64,000 nucleotides of DNA, taken from Dermacoccus nishinomiyaensis (GTDB lineage: Bacteria > Actinomycetota > Actinomycetes > Actinomycetales > Dermatophilaceae). A model generated the notes under the pieces. That model was not told the DNA's origin. It worked only from the letters and a program-made list of their open reading frames with translations, and made no database searches. The position numbers and the translations under genes are program-made. The stretch spans positions 2,170,001-2,234,000 of the forward strand of contig NZ_UFXX01000001.1 of assembly GCF_900447535.1 (NCBI RefSeq), given 5' to 3'. Shown one piece after another: positions 62,377 through 64,000 of this stretch (position 1 is the first letter of the stretch; every line of letters begins with the position of its first letter).

Positions 62377-63528
62377 TCAGTGCGCCTTCGCCGTCAGCGT
62401 GATGAGTGTCGCCTCGGGACGGCAGGCGAAGCGCACGGGCGTGTACTTGTTGTGTCCGAGCCCGGCGGAGACGTGCAGCCACGCCGCGTCGTCGGGCGCG
62501 GCGGACGACGGCAGCGCGGTGCGGCGCCGTTCGCGCGCCGTAGCCTCCGCGCGCGAGACCGAGTCGTTGTGCACGCGGTGGGCGTCGAGGACGTCGAAGC
62601 GCTCGCCGATCTCGGCGGCGGAGTCGAGGGGCGAGCCATCCGGTGCGAGCGCACCCGGCCCGATCGGCACGGCCCGCGTCGAGTCGTCGCCGGACGCGCC
62701 GGGCCACCAGCGCGAGACGCCCTTGACGCGCGAGGTGTCGAGGTCGCAGTTCGTCACGAGCGCGCCGTGGAATGGCACGCACAGCTGCCCGCCGTGCGTG
62801 TGACCGGCGATGACGGCGTCCGCGCCGTCGGCCGTCATCGCGTCGAGCACGCGCGTGTACGGCGCGTGGACGACGCCGATCGTCGCGGCCACCTCACCTC
62901 GGCGCGACGCGGCCTCGTCGGCGACCTGCGCGTAGTCGTCGTACTCGAGGTGCGGGTCGTCGACGCCAAGAAGCTCCAGCGCGACGCCGTCAGCACCCAC
63001 CCGCACCCGCTCGCGTCGATGGGTGAGGTCGAGCCAGCCGCCCGCGGTGAAACCGTCACGCAACTGGGCGATGTCGAACTCACCCGTCTGCATCGCCGCG
63101 CCCTTGGCATGCGAGTCGTCGAAGTAGCGCAGGGGGTTCTTGAGCTTGGGGTAGAAGTAGTCGTTCGAACCGAAGACGAACGCGCCGGGAAGCTCCATGA
63201 GCGGCCCCATCGCGCGCAGCGCAGCGGGGATGGCGTGCTCGTCGCTGAGGTTGTCGCCGGTGTTGATGACGAAGTCGGGTTCGAGCCGCGCGAGCTGACG
63301 CACCCACTGGATGCGTCGTTCCTGACGCGGCACGATGTGCAGGTCGCTGACGTGCAGCACCCGCAGCGGCGCCGTCCCGGGGGCGAGCACCGGCATCTCG
63401 ACGCGGCGCAGCGCGTACCAGTTGCGCTCGATGAGCGAGGCCCAGGCCAGCGCCGCCGTACCGCCGGCGGCCGTGCCTGCAGCGGCCAGCGACAGCGCGC
63501 GGGGGAGGGGGCGGGCGGGGAAACTCAT
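62377..63528 (-). CDS. membrane-anchored metallophosphoesterase
   Basis: A 383-residue calcineurin-like phosphoesterase. After an N-terminal hydrophobic segment (LSLAAAGTAAGGTAALAWAS) the metal motifs appear in order: VLHVSDLHIVPRQER, FVINTGDNLSDEHA, FVFGSNDYFYPK, VVHAPYTRVL and AGHTHGGQLCVPF. A ~50-residue insertion rich in Asp/Ser precedes the C-terminal LHVSAGLGHNKYTPVRFACR. This is the YkuE-like group often found with penicillin-binding proteins. Convergent with kdpE; ATG 63528 chosen over a longer frame. Confidence 0.88.
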   Translation of the reverse strand: MSFPARPLPRALSLAAAGTAAGGTAALAWASLIERNWYALRRVEMPVLAPGTAPLRVLHVSDLHIVPRQERRIQWVRQLARLEPDFVINTGDNLSDEHAIPAALRAMGPLMELPGAFVFGSNDYFYPKLKNPLRYFDDSHAKGAAMQTGEFDIAQLRDGFTAGGWLDLTHRRERVRVGADGVALELLGVDDPHLEYDDYAQVADEAASRRGEVAATIGVVHAPYTRVLDAMTADGADAVIAGHTHGGQLCVPFHGALVTNCDLDTSRVKGVSRWWPGASGDDSTRAVPIGPGALAPDGSPLDSAAEIGERFDVLDAHRVHNDSVSRAEATARERRRTALPSSAAPDDAAWLHVSAGLGHNKYTPVRFACRPEATLITLTAKAH

Positions 63529-63564
63529 GCGGGGATTCTCGCACCGGGGTGGAAGAATGACCGC

Positions 63565-64000
63565 ATGAACGCAACCGGTGCCACCACCTTGAAGGCCACT
63601 CTCCACACCGACCTGACCGACGCGATCCGCGAGCGCGATCAGGTGCGTAGCGCGACGTTGCGCATGGTCCTGACGGCCGTGTCGAACGCCGAGGTCGCAG
63701 GCAAGGAGCACCGTGAGCTGAGCGATGACGAGGTGCTCGCCGTCATCGTCAAGGAGGCGAAGAAGCGCCGCGAGGCGGCTGACGCCTACGTCGGCGCCGG
63801 GCGCACCGAGCTCGCCGAGAAGGAGAACGCGGAACTCGCCTGCCTCGAGGGGTACCTGCCGAAGCAGCTGAGCGACGACGAGATCGACGCGATCGTCGCC
63901 GAGGCCGTCAGCGCCACGGGCGCATCCGGCATGAAAGACATGGGCAAGGTGATGGGCGTCGTCAAGCCCAAGATCGGCGAGCAGGCAGAGGGTGGGCGCG
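63565..64000 (+). CDS. GatB/YqeY domain protein, 5' part
   Basis: About 145 residues are visible before the window ends. LKATLHTDLTDAIRERDQVR and LRMVLTAVSNAEVAGKEHRE start the YqeY fold; AKKRREAADAY and ELACLEGYLPKQLSDDEIDA, MKDMGKVMGVVKPKI follow, all conserved. The family is related to the tRNA-binding tail of GatB; its function is unclear. It is divergent from the phosphoesterase gene with a 36-nt gap; GGAAGA precedes the start. Confidence 0.9.
   Translation, partial: MNATGATTLKATLHTDLTDAIRERDQVRSATLRMVLTAVSNAEVAGKEHRELSDDEVLAVIVKEAKKRREAADAYVGAGRTELAEKENAELACLEGYLPKQLSDDEIDAIVAEAVSATGASGMKDMGKVMGVVKPKIGEQAEGGR

Overview
The window is a gene-dense, very GC-rich chromosomal segment from an actinomycete, most likely a member of Micrococcales (a Dermacoccus/Kytococcus-like organism is my guess; the sequence alone cannot fix the genus). 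Support: heavy G/C third positions, frequent GTG/TTG starts, ATGA/GTGA operon overlaps, TANNNT -10 boxes placed 6-8 nt before start codons (leaderless mRNAs), a LysR_C/VapB-like/HerA-like gene group, and the order dnaX - recR - lysC - asd with an internal translation start in lysC.

Layout. 0-1.6 kb: a MacB/FtsX-type ABC exporter operon, cut by the window edge. 1.9-3.6 kb: a small island with lower-GC genes of unknown function, flanked by a near-perfect 19-bp direct repeat. 3.8-6.2 kb: quinone oxidoreductase, MobA-like nucleotidyltransferase and a TetR regulator. 6.8-10.5 kb: two tRNA-Ser genes, two LytR_C-domain proteins, a ParB/VapB-like small protein and a HerA-type ATPase. 10.6-25.4 kb: an MFS transporter, SRP RNA, dnaX (with a very long disordered tail), recR, aspartokinase and aspartate-semialdehyde dehydrogenase, followed by a paralogue that lacks the catalytic cysteine, an amino-acid ABC transporter with the binding protein fused to the permease, and a GPP34 protein. 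25.5-30 kb: an antitoxin-like gene broken by a 28-bp tandem duplication, a glutaryl-CoA-dehydrogenase-type enzyme, a cysteine desulfurase and a complete IS3-family element.

30-48 kb is a catabolic neighbourhood. It holds a nitrilase-family amidase, a cationic amino-acid permease and a DavB-type lysine/arginine 2-monooxygenase, an XRE-cupin regulator, a GlcD-type oxidase, a Na+/solute symporter, an agmatinase/guanidinobutyrase-family ureohydrolase, a ThDP enzyme, a MarR/MFS pair, and a GabT - GabD - aldehyde dehydrogenase operon with a divergent LysR gene. Together these can be read as L-lysine to glutarate (DavB-DavA-DavT-DavD, then GcdH) and/or L-arginine to 4-guanidinobutyrate to GABA to succinate.

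48-64 kb: an acyltransferase-3/SGNH membrane protein, tRNA-Pro, a CtaG-like protein, a multiply frameshifted esterase pseudogene, the full kdpFABCDE potassium-uptake operon, a metallophosphoesterase and the start of a GatB/YqeY protein.

The most unusual signal is a dispersed intergenic repeat family: roughly 20-nt units close to AATCGCNGATGTGGACG, in short spacer-less tandem runs at six intergenic sites (20.5, 27.2, 28.5, 30.0, 41.4 and 48.4 kb). The IS element sits between two of these runs, another folds into a long hairpin between convergent genes, and another supplies the Shine-Dalgarno of the LysR gene. A second family of similar design occurs at 17.9 and 31.0 kb.
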